From Tuctoria greenei (lineage: Eukaryota > Streptophyta > Magnoliopsida > Poales > Poaceae), in the NCBI GenBank assembly GCA_036927565.1, contig JAYESD010000005.1, positions 16,088,565 to 16,152,564 on the forward strand: a stretch of 64,000 bases of DNA, read 5' to 3'. Below, in pieces: positions 36,247 to 48,100 of the stretch. The notes under the pieces were generated by a model. That model was not told the origin of the DNA. It saw nothing but the letters and a program-made list of their open reading frames with translations, and did no database searches. Each line of letters begins with the position of its first letter. The first letter of the stretch is position 1. A program made the position numbers and the translations under genes.

Positions 36247-39200
36247 AGCCTACCCCCCTTAAAATCAATCTCGCCCTCGAGATTCGACGCGGAAGAGAAG
36301 AGATAGGGAAATTCCTTCTTGAGATCATCCTCCAATTCCCACGTTGCTTCTTTTTATGTGTGGTGCTTCCATTGAACTTTACACCATCTAATAACTTTGT
36401 TCCTTGTGACCCTCTCCTTAGTTTCCAAGATTTTGACCAGTTGTTCGACATACGTCAAATCTTCCTCTAGTTCTAATTCTTCCATTGGCACTTGTTCTTC
36501 CGGTACTCTCAAACACTTCTTGAGCTGGGAAACATGAAACACATCATGGACATCCAAAAGATGAGATGGCATCTCCAACTTACACGGTACTTCTCCTCTT
36601 TTGTCCAAAATCTTGAATGGTCCAATATAACGAGGTGTGAGCTTGCCCCTTATGTTAAACCTCTTATGACCTCTCATTGGTGACACCTTGAGGTAAACAA
36701 AATCTCTTATTTCAAAGGCTAATTTACTTCTACTATTGTCCGCATAGCCCTTTTGTCTTGATTGGGCAACCCTCAAGTTTTGACGAATTATTCAGACTTG
36801 CTTTTCGGCTTCTTGCAACACATCCGGACCAAATACTTGAGTTTCCCCTGCTTCAGTCCAGAATAAAGGTGTCCTACACTTCCTTTCGTAAAGCGTTTCG
36901 TATGGTGACATTTTCAAACTTGCTTGGTAACTATTGTTGTATGAAAATTCCGCGTATGGCAAGCTTTTGTCCCAACCTTTCCCATGCTTTAAAGCACAAG
37001 CTCTTAACATGTCCTCCAAAATTTGATTGGTCCTCTCGGTTTGTCCATACGTTTGAGGGTGATATGCTGAACTAAAATTCAATCTTGTTCCCAATGCTTC
37101 ATGCAATTTCTGCCAAAATCTGGAGGTAAATTGAGAACCTCTATCCGAGACTATCTTCTTCGGTACTCCGTGTCGACACACAATATGCTCCATGTATATT
37201 TCGGCCAATTGTGCAGCTGTATATTTGGTCTTCACAGGGACAAAATGAGCCAACTTGGTTAAACGATTCACAATTACCCAAATTGAGTCATACCCGGACT
37301 GAGTACGTGGTAACCCAACTATGAAGTCCATTCCGATTTCTTCCCACTTCCATTCCAGGATCTTCAATGGTTGCAATAATCCAGCTGGCCTTTGATGTTC
37401 CGCCTTAACTCGTTGACACACATCACACAATGCCACATATTCAGCTATGTCCTTCTTCATGTTGTCCCACCAATAGCTAGTCTTCAAGTCTTTGTACATC
37501 TTTGTACAACCAGGGTGAATCGAGTACGGCGAGTCATGTGCCTCTTTTAATATCGTCTCCCGAATATGCTTTACATTAGGCACAACGATTCTCTTTCCAA
37601 GCCATAAGGTACCATGTTCATCCTCATCAAATCTGAATTCTCTCCCTTCTTCGGTCCTGTCCTTGATTTCCTTGATCTCTTCATCTGCGGTTTGTGCATA
37701 TCGAATTTCTTGCTCCAAGCTTGGGTTTAACTCCATCATCTCCTTCTCATTTACAAACCCGAGGTTCAACCGTTCAAACTCCTTACATAACTCGGATGGT
37801 AACTCTCGAACCGTGAGTTGATGACTTACTCCTTTTCTACTCAAAGCATCGGCCACTACATTGGCTTTTCCCGGATGATAGTTGATTCCCAAATCATAAT
37901 CTTTGATGACCTCCAAACATCTTCGTTGCCTCAAGTTCAGATCCGTTTGTGTGATAATATACTTCAAACTCTTATGGTCCTTATAAATTTCACACCTATG
38001 TCCAAGAATATAGTGCCTCCAAATCTTCAATGTGTGTACCACGGCTGCAAGTTCTAAATCATGTGTTGGGTAATTCTGCTCATGTTTCTTCAATTGTCTT
38101 GATGCATAGGCTACTACTTGACCTTCTTACATTAATACACATCCAAGTCCAAGTCTCGATGCGTCGCAATAAATATCAAAACTCTTGCTCACATCCGGCA
38201 GCACCAAAACTAGAGCTGTTGTTAACCTCTTTTTCAACTCCTCGAAACTATTTTGACAAACTTGAGTCCATTGGAAAGCCTTTCCCTTCATTAGCAACTC
38301 TGTCATAGGCTTGGCTATCTTGGAAAAGTCCTTGATGAACCGACAGTAATATCCAGCCATCCCAAGGAAACTCCTTATTTCCTTTACATTTTGCGGCGGT
38401 TCCCACTTCAACACGTTTCTCACTTTTCCGGGGTCGACCGATACTCCTCCTCCTGAGATTATATGACCCAAAAACGACACCTGTTTCAACCAAAACTGAC
38501 ACTTGTTGAACTTGGCATACAATTGATGCTCCCTCAATTTCTGCAACGTGAGCCTCAAGTGTTCCTCATGTTCTTTCTCATCCTTCGAGTAGATCATAAT
38601 ATCATCAATAAACACCACGACAAACTTGTCCAAGTAATCCATGAAGACCTTATTCATGAGGTACATAAAGTAGGCAGGTGCATTTGTCAAGCCAAAAGAC
38701 ATCACGGTGTACTCATAGGATCCATACCGTGTCCTAAAAGCTGTCTTGGGTATGTCCGATGGTCTAATCTTCATTTGAAAGTATCCCAACCTCAAATCAA
38801 TCTTATAGAAGACACAAACACCCTTCATCTGATCAAACAAATCTTCTATTCATGGCAAGGTGTATTTGTTCTTGATTGTTACCTCGTTAAGAGCTCGGTA
38901 ATCTACGCACATCCTTTGGGATCCATCCTTCTTGTCCACAAATAGAACGGGCGCTCCCCAAGGTGAAGAGCTGGGCCGAATGAAACCATTCTCTAGTTGC
39001 TCTTGAATTTGCTTCTTGAGCTCCGCTAATTCCATAGGAGGCATCCTATACGGCCTCTTAGCTATAGGTGCAGTTCCAGGTATTAAATCAATAACAAACT
39101 CAATGTCTCGATTAGGCAGCATACCTGGCAACTCGTCCGAAAAAACATCCAAAAATTCACACACCACTGGAATCTCCTCAATTGCGGCACTGTCCATATG

Positions 39201-39379
39201 ATTCAGCTCCAATTGCTTCGGTGCGGTTTGAGATGCTTCAAATTCTACGGTGATCCCTTCCTCACCGGTCAACTTCACCGTCTTCGTGGCACACTCAATA
39301 ACTCCATTGTGCTTCCTCAACCAGTCCATACCAAGTATAATGTCCAATCCTTGAGAATCCAAAACAATGAGGTTGGCGA
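36247..39379 (-). pseudogene. Gypsy pol: RT, RNase H, integrase, chromodomain (element D)
   Basis: 39362-38850 is the RT entry (IILGMDWLRKHNGVIEC; YRALNEVTIKNKYTLP). A TGA near 38847 is followed by 38840-38127 with the RT core (KTAFRTRYGSYEYTVMSFG; VVFIDDIMIYSKDE) and the start of RNase H. 38093-36792 is the longest frame, 433 codons, with RNase H end, integrase zinc region (HPGCTKMYKDL..CDVCQRVK), DDE core (GMDFIVGLPRTQSGYDSIW; ERTNQILEDMLRACALKHG). 36776-36265 is the integrase C-terminus and chromodomain-like end. The polypurine tract lies at 36247-36264. Only a few stops separate the frames, so this is the best-preserved Gypsy pol here. Confidence 0.92.
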
Positions 39380-40712
39380 AGAAGTCTACCCCCTTATTCT
39401 AAGGCTTACTTTTGGACATACTATATTTGTCCTCATCTCTCCTCCAGGAGACTTAACCAATAGAGTAAACTTCATATGAGATATAGGCAAACTATACTTG
39501 GCAACATACTTTGATGCAACGAATGAATGCGATGCTCCAGAATGGAATAACATAGTCGCGGGGTTGGAGTTGGCGAGAAACATACCAATGACTACGTCAT
39601 CCGCTTGTTGAGCATCCTCCATAGTGACATGGTTCACATTGCCACGAGCAAAATTCTGCTGTCCACGGTTCTCTTGTGGTTATCCTCCATTGGGTATTGA
39701 GTTTCGCCTTGGTGCATTGCTTCCTTGACCAAGGCCTGACTTAGGACATTGGTGCGCAAAGTGTACAGCTTCTCCACAAGTATAGAACTTCCTAACTCCA
39801 CCGGAATTATTGGGACGAGCTTGGTTTTGAACACTTGTAGCAGGAAAGTTAGCGCGAGGTGCATAAGGCATTGGAGGCCTAGGTGCTTGCATGACAGGGC
39901 GCTGCTGCACAAACTGAGTTGGGCGCGGTGCAAATCCAGGGCGTTGAGCAGGAATAGAAGAGCTGAAATGAGGCGCATTGGGCAGCGCAAAGCGAGGGCA
40001 CACATTACTCCCTTGTTGCTGTCCTTGATATGGCGCCTCCCTCTTATTGTCTTGCTCCATCTCATGGATCTTGTTCTCAACCACAATTGCTTTGTCCACA
40101 AGCTTCTGAAAATTTGCATAGTCACAACTGAGTAGTTGCACTTGGATCTCATTGTTCAAGCCCCTCATGAACAAGTATTACTTCCGGCTGTCCCGACTCA
40201 CATACTCAGGCGCATACCTTGAGAGTTGAGTGAACTTATTGAGATATTCACTCACGCTTGATCTTCCTTGCCTTAAATTCTCAAATTCTTGCCTCTTCAA
40301 GATCATAACACCCTCGGGCACATAATGAGAACAGAACTTCTCCTTGAATTCTTCCCAAGTGATCCGCTCTTGATTCTCGTGAGCATTTAAATAAGCATCC
40401 CACCAATCCGCAACTGCTCCAACTAGTTGATGAGAAGCAAATAAGACCTTCTCCCGATCACTGCATTGGACAATAGCAAGTTTCTTCTCCACGGACTTGA
40501 GCCAATCATTCACATCCATAGGGTCAGCAGCTTGAGCAAAGGTCGGCGGCCTAGTCCCCATAAACTCTCCAAATCGGTTATGAGGAGGCGGGGGTGGCGG
40601 TGGAGGCATGTGGGGCTGATTGTTGATATTGCCAGCCTGCAGCTGTCCCATAGTCTGTATCATGGTCTGCATGAGCTGGTTTTGCATAGCCAAAAGTTGC
40701 TTAATGTTAGTA
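39380..40712 (-). pseudogene. Gypsy gag-protease (element D), main part
   Basis: 40693-40178 opens with LLAMQNQLMQTMIQTMGQL, the proline run and the gag core (DVNDWLKSVEKKLAIVQC; ITWEEFKEKFCSHYVPEG), ending at a TAA at 40178. 40174-39680 continues with MRGLNNEIQVQLLSCDYA and a damaged zinc knuckle (FYTCGEAVHFAHQC; first Cys replaced by Phe). In 39637-39386 the protease motif reads MLFHSGASHSF, so His replaces the catalytic Asp. Copia C is inserted at 40713, only about 33 codons into gag. Confidence 0.9.
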
Positions 40713-40728
40713 TGAATGTAGGCCTAGA

Positions 40729-40744
40729 GGGGGGGGGGGGGGGG
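40729..40744. repeat. G16 homopolymer in the inverted LTR arm
   Basis: Sixteen G where the matching plus-strand arm has about seven C (CACCCCCCCTCTAGG near 42651). This accounts for most of the length difference between the two arms. Confidence 0.9.
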
Positions 40745-41528
40745 TGAATAGGCCTTCTTGAATTTCTCGGTTCCTGTAGCACTTCAACAAAAAGGTCAAA
40801 TCCAGATATATCGGACTAGTCCGGTAAAGTGCGGACTAGTCCGGATTTCACGGGCTAGGTTGATCAAGTTAGGTCAATTTGATTGTTTCGTTGTCGTTTG
40901 CAGCGGAAATATAACCTATAATGACAGTTCAATAGTTGTATGTTAAGTTTTATTGCAAGTATGATTCTTGTTCACTATTTAACTTCAATTCAACAAAATG
41001 AATCAAACCCTAGATAATGTTGATCAACTAGAATGATGAACACAAACGAACAAGACACAAGATTTATCCCGTGGTTCGGTTACCACGAAGGCAGCCTACG
41101 TCCACGTTGAGGAGCCCACAAAAGGACCGGGTCTTTACCAACCCTTCCCTCGTCGGATCGCCACGAAGGCCAATCCTCTTCCACTAATCACACAGGGGTA
41201 AATCACCAAGTTGAAGGGGCGATCTCACAAGTTGAGAGCTCCCTTGATTACAAGTTTCAAAACCACCAATGACACACTTCGAAATATACAAATTGAGATG
41301 CAAGAGTGTGTTAGAGATTCAAACCAAGAGCTCAATCGTGTGCAAAGTGCCTCTCCAATGATCTACAAGTGATCTTCAAAGGATTGATCGATTTTGCACT
41401 CAACTTCGTGGAGAGATGGTTTTTGAGTCTCTTGGGAGGTGTGACGACGCTAGGGTTCGAGAGAGATTAAAAGTGGGCCATGCACCTCTATTTATATGGG
41501 GTTTCTAGAAATTACCGTTAGGGTTTAG

Positions 41529-42020
41529 AAAGATCGGACTAGTCCGTGGTGGAGACCGGACTAGTCCGGTGTGCTGTGTGAAGCAAACCCTAAGTGTCCA
41601 GGAATATCGGACTAGTCCGATTGAAAAACGGACTTGTCCGATTTCGCTGCTGGAAATCTTCGGACTTGTCCGGTTGACATCGGACTTGTCCGGACCTGTG
41701 AAACCCTAAGTGTTTAGAACGACAAGTCCGCACTTGGAGGACTTGTCCGATTTAGATCAGAGTGTAAATCGGACTAGTCCGTGTAGTCACCGGACTTGTC
41801 CGAAGTGGATCAGAAAGGGAATCGGACTAGTCCGGTGGTGACCGGACTTGTCCGATCTAGTGACTTGTGCATTGTGTTGAGGACTAGTCCGCACTGGGGA
41901 GGACTAGTCCGAAGTGGAACAGAAAGATATCGGACTAGTCCGGTGGAGACCGGACTTGTCCGATTTTGTGCAGAATGTGATATCGGACTAGTCCGGTTGA
42001 TATCGGGCTAGTCCGGTCCT
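41529..42020 (-). promoter_or_regulatory. Dense palindromic motif array, C 5' fold-back
   Basis: Well-preserved 12-bp motifs, both CGGACTAGTCCG (for example about 41532, 41766, 41822, 41932, 41986) and CGGACTTGTCCG (for example about 41630, 41661, 41792, 41844). They form pairs separated by 7 to 30 bp. The inverted TATA box (41489-41498) lies beyond the left edge, so in LTR sense the array is just upstream of the promoter. Confidence 0.85.
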
Positions 42021-42674
42021 GTATAGTTTTGTGCATTGTGTGTGTGTGTGATTAAGTGAGATTGAGCTCTTGGTTTGAATCTCTAACACACTCTTGCATC
42101 TCAATTTGTATATTTCGAAGTGTGTCATTGGTGGTTTTGAAACTTGTAATCAAGGGAGCTCTCAACTTGTGAGATCGCCCCTTCAACTTGGTGATTTACC
42201 CCTGTGTGATTAGTGGAAGAGGATTGGCCTTCGTGGCGATCCGACGAGGGAAGGGTTGGTAAAGACCCGGTCCTTTTGTGGGCTCCTCAACGTGGACGTA
42301 GGCTGCCTTCGTGGTAACCGAACCACGGGATAAATCTTGTGTCTTGTTCGTTTGTGTTCATCATTCTAGTTGATCAACATTATCTAGGGTTTGATTCATT
42401 TTGTTGAATTGAAGTTAAATAGTGAACAAGAATCATACTTGCAATAAAACTTAACATACAACTATTGAACTGTCATTATAGGTTATATTTCCGCTGCAAA
42501 CGACAACGAAACAATCAAATTGACCTAACTTGATCAACCTAGCCCGTGAAATCCGGACTAGTCCGCACTTTACCGGACTAGTCCGATATATCTGGATTTG
42601 ACCTTTTTGTTGAAGTGCTACAGGAACCGAGAAATTCAAGAAGGCCTATTCACCCCCCCTCTAGGCCTACATTC

Positions 42675-42692
42675 AATTGGTATCAGAGCAGG
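42675..42692 (+). other. Primer-binding site of Copia C
   Basis: ATTGGTATCAGAGCAGG follows the plus-strand LTR end; TGGTATCAGAGC is a perfect initiator-Met tRNA match. Confidence 0.9.
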
Positions 42693-42727
42693 TTCTTCAA
42701 GAAAGAGTGCAACCACTCGAAGAGATC

Positions 42728-44296
42728 ATGTCGGACATAAAGGAAGTCCAGAAAATCAACAACCAGGAAGAAATGAACAATGACAAGCACCAAAAGCTCG
42801 AAAGGTATCTCGAAGCCATTCAAGACTTCGATGATGATGATGAGGAGACATTGGAGCTGAAAGCACTGCTCCGAAAGAAAGCACTTTCCAAAGGGAAAGC
42901 TAAAGTTGAAGAAAAGAAGAGGGGGAGTAGTCACACCGACTACTCCCGATATCCTTTTAATTATGACCGTTTAAATTCTAACAGCAGTCATTATCTATCT
43001 ATTCCTCTCGGAAAAGCCCCACACTTTGATGGGAGTGATTACTCCATGTGGAGGCAAAACATGAAGATGCACTTGATTTCCCTTAACCCAAGTTTATGGC
43101 ATATCGTGTGCACAGGAATAAACATCCCTGATGACGATGAAGAACTCACGCCAAGTCAAGAGCAAGCCATCCACAGGAATGCCCAAGCCGCAGCCGTTAT
43201 CACCTCATCTCTAAGTAGAGATGAATTCACAAAGGTGGACGGATTGGAAATTGCCAAAGAAATCTGGGACACGCTACAGACAGCACATGAAGGTGACCGG
43301 CATGTGCGGGAGGCAAAGATTGAAATGATTGAAGGCGAACTAGGAAGGTTCGCGATTGAGGAAGATGAATCTCCCCAGGACATGTACAACAGACTAAAGA
43401 CTCTTGTGAACAAGGTTCGATCGTATGGTAGCAAAAAGTGGAATGACCACGAGGTTGTAAAGCTCATCCTTAGAGCCTTTATGCCTCGCAACGTCACACT
43501 CTGTTCTATGATCCGAGAAAGTCCTGGATACAAGAAAATGACTCCGGATGAACTGCTTGGCAAAATCATCAACTTTGAGATGATGGAGAAGCAAGCCAAG
43601 CACATCAAAGAAATAGCTGACCTCACATCGGCCAAGAAGAAGGGAGTTGCCTTAAAATCCACACTCAAACCTCTATCCAAAGAAGCAAGAGAAGCTCAGT
43701 TTGAGGAGGACAGCGATGATGAAAGCAGCGAGCTGGACGAAGAAGATATGATTCTGTTCATGAAGAAATTCAAAAGAATTCTGAAGAAAAGACAAGGAGC
43801 AAAATCGAGTGAAGGAAAATACAAGGAGAAGACAAAACCGAAGATGAGGCGGGCATGCTATAATTGTGGTGAGTACAATCACTTCATAGTTGATTGCCCA
43901 TATGAGGACAACAAGAAGAAGAGTAAAGAATCCAAGCCTCAACCGAAAAAGTTCTTCAAGAAGAAGAAACAAGCTGAACAAGCACACATCGGAAAGGAGT
44001 GGGACTCAAACGATGAGTCCTCATCGTCCGATGAAGAAGAAATGGCTAGCATAGCCATTGAAAGCATGCCCAAGAAACTCACACTCTTCCCCACGCTTGG
44101 TGCAAAGAAGGCAAATGGAACTTGCCTCATGGCTAAGGAAGGTAAACGCAAGGTAAACATCAAAACTCCTTCCTCGCATTCTTACTCAAGTGATGATGAT
44201 CTAGATAGTGATGATGAAGACATGCTAATTGGTTTAGATAGAAAAACTGCTGCAAAAATGAAATTCTTGCTTAACCAACTTATTGAGAAGAGCTAA
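42728..44296 (+). CDS. Copia gag (element C), intact
   Basis: 522 codons from ATG 42728 (MSDIKEVQKINNQEEMNND), the first ATG after the primer-binding site. N-terminal charged helices; gag core near residues 85-260 (YPFNYDRLNSNSSHYLS, PHFDGSDYSMWRQNMKMHL, LNPSLWHIVCTG, EIWDTLQTAHEGDRHVREA, ESPQDMYNRLKTLVNKV); acidic stretch (EEDSDDESSELDEEDM); zinc knuckle CYNCGEYNHFIVDCP (CX2CX4HX4C complete); Lys-rich linker; Ser/Asp-rich tail (SSDDDLDSDDEDM). It ends at TAA 44294-44296. Gag builds the virus-like particle and packages RNA. It is clearly better kept than the G copy, which has frameshifts. Confidence 0.93.
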   Translation: MSDIKEVQKINNQEEMNNDKHQKLERYLEAIQDFDDDDEETLELKALLRKKALSKGKAKVEEKKRGSSHTDYSRYPFNYDRLNSNSSHYLSIPLGKAPHFDGSDYSMWRQNMKMHLISLNPSLWHIVCTGINIPDDDEELTPSQEQAIHRNAQAAAVITSSLSRDEFTKVDGLEIAKEIWDTLQTAHEGDRHVREAKIEMIEGELGRFAIEEDESPQDMYNRLKTLVNKVRSYGSKKWNDHEVVKLILRAFMPRNVTLCSMIRESPGYKKMTPDELLGKIINFEMMEKQAKHIKEIADLTSAKKKGVALKSTLKPLSKEAREAQFEEDSDDESSELDEEDMILFMKKFKRILKKRQGAKSSEGKYKEKTKPKMRRACYNCGEYNHFIVDCPYEDNKKKSKESKPQPKKFFKKKKQAEQAHIGKEWDSNDESSSSDEEEMASIAIESMPKKLTLFPTLGAKKANGTCLMAKEGKRKVNIKTPSSHSYSSDDDLDSDDEDMLIGLDRKTAAKMKFLLNQLIEKS

Positions 44297-45138
44297 TTGA
44301 TCGTCAAGAAGACATGATTATCTCCCAAAAGGAGAAGCATGTCGAACTTGACAATCTTCTAGTTCTTGAAAAGGAGAAAAATCACACACTAGAGCTTGAG
44401 CTAGCTTCAAGCAAGAAAACTTGCTTGGAGTTAACCAACTCAAATGTTGCAATCAAGAATCAACTTGATGACCAAATCAAGGTCAACAAGATCCTTGAAG
44501 TGCAGGTTGAGTCACTCAAGCTTAGTGAACCTTCCTCCTCTTCAACCCTACCTTCTCAACCCACTTTAACTAATATCGCTCATGTTTGCAAATGTGATAA
44601 AACTAACACCAGGTTGAAGGAAAACCCTACCCCCACGAAGGACAAAAATCCTACCCAATGTGTAATATTTGACAAGGAGAGGATCAACTATGCACGTAGT
44701 GCATATTTGGTCCAAAGACCTCCAAATGTCAAGTATGGCATTGGTTACTCTTGTGATGGAAAGCGAAGAGCTGGAAATCATAAGAATAACAAGGGAAGGA
44801 TCACCTTTGTGAAGGGAGGACCCTCACAACATGGTAACTCGAAAACTAAAAATCTGAACTCTCATGAAAATCGGACTAGTCCGGTTGTGGTCCGGACAAG
44901 TCCGGCCATCCGGACAAGTCCGGTCACACAGACTAGTCCGACCCATAATCAACAGCAACTTCTGTTTAAAACATTTGATGCATCCTATGTTTTAATGAAA
45001 AATAATGTTGGTAAAGTGTATGCTTATTATGCTGGGCCGCGCCATGGGAACACAAAAACCCATGTGTGGGTGCCCAAATGTATTGTTACTAACCTCCAAG
45101 GACCCAAGCAAGCTTGGGTACCTAAAACCAAGGCGTAA
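44297..45138 (+). CDS. Gag C-terminal extension / gag-pol linker (element C)
   Basis: An open frame in a different phase from gag (first ATG 44314, 274 codons). It begins with a probable coiled coil (EKHVELDNLLVLEKEKNHTLELELASSKK), then Ser-rich and Lys-rich parts and GPRHGNTKTHVWVPKCI at the end. The equivalent in G is at 8900-9570. A stretch at 44871-44943 consists of palindromic motifs translated as repeated RTSP. Pol resumes in another phase at about 45140, so two frame changes separate gag from pol. Whether these are mutations or programmed shifts is not known. Confidence 0.75.
44871..44943 (+). repeat. Palindromic motif array inside the gag-pol coding region of C
   Basis: Four motifs in about 73 bp: CGGACTAGTCCGG, CCGGACAAGTCCGG twice and CAGACTAGTCCG. 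They encode RTSPV, RTSPA, RTSPV and QTSPT without breaking the frame. The corresponding part of element G (about 9380-9440) has no motif. Confidence 0.88.
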
Positions 45139-45139
45139 T

Positions 45140-48100
45140 TTGTTTTTGCAGGCCTACTCCTCCGGTGGATCCAAATGGGTGCTAGACAGTGGATGCACCA
45201 ACCATATGACCGAAGAAAGGAGGATGTTTGTGGAGTATGAAGTGAACCAGGACCCAAACGAAGGCATCTACTTTGGGGATAACAGTCAAGGAAAGGTCCT
45301 CGGTACCGGTAAAATTGCAATATCCTCTGAACATACTCTTTCGCATGTTTTACACGTTGAATCTTTAGATTATAACCTGCTGTCCATATCTCAGTTATGT
45401 GACAAAGGTTATAATTGTCTGTTTACTAACAAGGGTGTGACCGTCTCAAGGAGAAGTAATGGTTCCATTGCATTCAAGGGTATGTTAAAGGGAAAGCTTT
45501 ATCTTGTTGACTTCAACAAGGATAAAGCCGAACTCGACACATGCTTGATTGCAAAAACCAACATGGGTTGGCTGTGGCATAGACGGCTAGCACATGTTGG
45601 TATGAGGAACCTTCAAAAACTCCTCAAGGGCGATCACATCCGAGGTTTGAAAGATGTTGTGTTTGAGAAAGACAGGCCTTGTAGCGCGTGCCAAGCAGGA
45701 AAGCAAGTTGGAGCACAACATCCCGCAAAGAACATCATGACCACGACAAGACCGCTCGAACTACTTCATATGGACCTCTTCGGTCCAATTGCTTACATAA
45801 GCATAGGCGGTAACAAATACGGTTTAGTCATTATTGATGATTTTTCCCGCTTCACTTGGGTGTTCTTTTTGCATGACAAGTCAGAAACACAAGGAACACT
45901 CAAGAAATTCTTCAAGCGAGCGCAAAACGAGTTCTCACTATCAATCAAGAGTATTCGGAGCGACAATGGCACGGAGTTCAAGAACATACAAGTGGAGGAG
46001 TACCTTGATGAGGAAGGAATCAAGCACGAATTCTCAGCGCCATACTCTCCACAACAAAACGGAGTTGCCGAAAGGAAGAACCGAACGCTCATAGAGATGG
46101 CAAGAACAATGCTCGATGAATACAAGACTTCGGATTGATTTTGGGCGGAAGCAATCAACACCGCCTGCCATGCCACAAATCGACTCTATCTTCATCGACT
46201 ACTAAAGAAGACCCCCTATGAGCTACTCACCGGTAACAAACCGAACATTTCATATTTTCGAGTTTTCGGTTCTCCTTGCTATATTTTGAACAAGAAGCCC
46301 AGGACTTCAAAGTTCGCTTCGAAGTCCGATGAAGGTTTCTTGCTTGGTTATGATTCGAACACTTACGCCTATCGTGTTTTCAACAAGGCCTCCGGACTTG
46401 TTGAAGTGGCACGTGACGTAGTGTTCGATGAAACTAATGGCTCTCAAAAGGAGCAAGTTGATCAATGTGAATTAGGTAATGAGGAAGCCCCCTATCAAGC
46501 AATAAAGAGGATGGCTCTAGGCGAAGTACGACCACAAGAGTCATCGGCACAAATACAAGAGGAAAGTGAACCACAAGAGGAGATCAACAATCAAGGGGGA
46601 GCCTCGATACAAGATCAATCACAAGAATATGAACATGATCAACAAATCAATGAGGACAACAACTCAGGGGGAGAAGAAGATGATCACCAACATACGACCC
46701 CTCAAGTGCCACACCCAAGAGTACACCAATGCATTCAAAGGGATCATCCAATCGACAACATCATCGGCGACATCCAAAAAGGAGTAACCACTAGATCTCG
46801 TATAGCAAATTTTTGTGAACATTACTCGTTTGTCTCTTTTTTGGAACCCCGCAGGACTGAGGATGCATTAAAGGATCCGGACTGGGTGGTGGCAATGCAA
46901 GAAGAGTTGAACAATTTCAAGAGAAACGAGGTTTGGGAACTTGTAGAAAGACCCAATGCAAACATAGTCGGCACCAAGTGGGTCTTTCGCAACAAACAAG
47001 ATGAACACGGGGTGGTGACAAGAAACAAGGCACGACTTGTGGCCAAAGGTTATTCACAAGTCGAAGGTTTGGATTTTGATGAGACCTTTGCTCCAGTAGC
47101 TAGGCTTGAATCAATTAGAATATTACTTGCATATGCTACTCACCATGATTTCAAGCTGTACCAAATGGACGTAAAAAGCGCCTTCCTCAACGGACCGATC
47201 AAGGAAGAGGTGTACGTGGAGCAACCACCCGGATTTGAAGACGAAGAGTTCCCCGACCACGTGTATAAACTACGTAAGGCTCTCTATGGCCTCAAACAAG
47301 CTCCTAGAGCTTGGTATGAGTGTCTTAGAGATTTTTTAATTGATAATGGCTTTCAAATTGGCAAAGTAGATTATACACTATTCACGAAAAATCTGAATAA
47401 TGATCTTTTCATTTGCCAAATCTATGTTGATGATATAATTTTTGGATCAACTAATCAATCTTTCTGTGAAGAGTTTAGTAAAATTATGACAGACAGATTT
47501 GAAATGTCAATGATGGGAGAATTGAAGTACTTCTTGGGATTCCAAGTGCGGCAACAAAGGGAAGGAACATTCATAAGCCAAACCAAGTACACACAGGACA
47601 TCCTCAAGAAGTTTGGCATGGACAAGGCAAAGCCCATTAAGACTCCCATGGCAACGAATGGTCACTTGGATCTCAATGAAGATGGACCGAGCGTCGACCA
47701 AAAGGTATATCGCTCCATGATTGGATCTTTACTTTACTTATGTGCATCTAGGCCAGATATTATGTTGAGTGTATGTTTGTGTGCAAGATTTCAAGCCAAC
47801 CCTAAGGAATGTCATTTGACAGCCGTAAAGAGAATCCTAAGATATTTAGTTCATACACCCAACCTTGGTCTTTGGTACCCAAAAGGTTCAAAATTCAATC
47901 TCATTGGGTATTCCGATGCAGATTATGCCGGGTGCAAAGTTGATAGAAAAAGCACTTCTGGCACTTGCCAATTCCTAGGAAGATCCTTAGTTTCTTGGTC
48001 ATCCAAGAAACAGAATTCCATTGCATTATCCACAGCCGAAGCGGAGTATGTTGCAGCCGGGAGTTGTTGTGCACAACTCCTTTGGATGCGACAAACTCTA

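Larger units (their letters stand above)
40713..42674. repeat. 5' terminal fold-back LTR of Copia C
   Basis: Inverted arms 40713-41336 and 42061-42674 (about 620 bp, apparently near-identical apart from a G16 versus C7 tract) flank a 724-bp spacer (41337-42060). The left arm plus spacer equals an LTR in minus orientation lacking its first roughly 215 bp; it includes the TATA box (41489-41498, minus) and motif array. The right arm is the plus-strand LTR end that adjoins the primer-binding site. The switch point lies in CCAAGAGCTCAAT (41324-41336) and its inverse (42061-42073). Confidence 0.9.

Noticed and set aside
40729..40744. G16 run as an assembly gap or join
   Set aside because: Sequence on both sides is continuous LTR and flanking duplication; a homopolymer length change explains it, although sequencing error in its length is possible.
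41529..42020. CRISPR-like array of short repeats
   Set aside because: Spacing is irregular, spacers are not uniform, no cas genes are present and the context is a plant LTR.
40758..42639. Identical 62-residue frames at 40758-40946 (+) and 42451-42639 (-), as a possible duplicated gene
   Set aside because: They are the two arms of the LTR fold-back read in opposite directions; the sequence is LTR end with palindromic motifs and has no coding signature.
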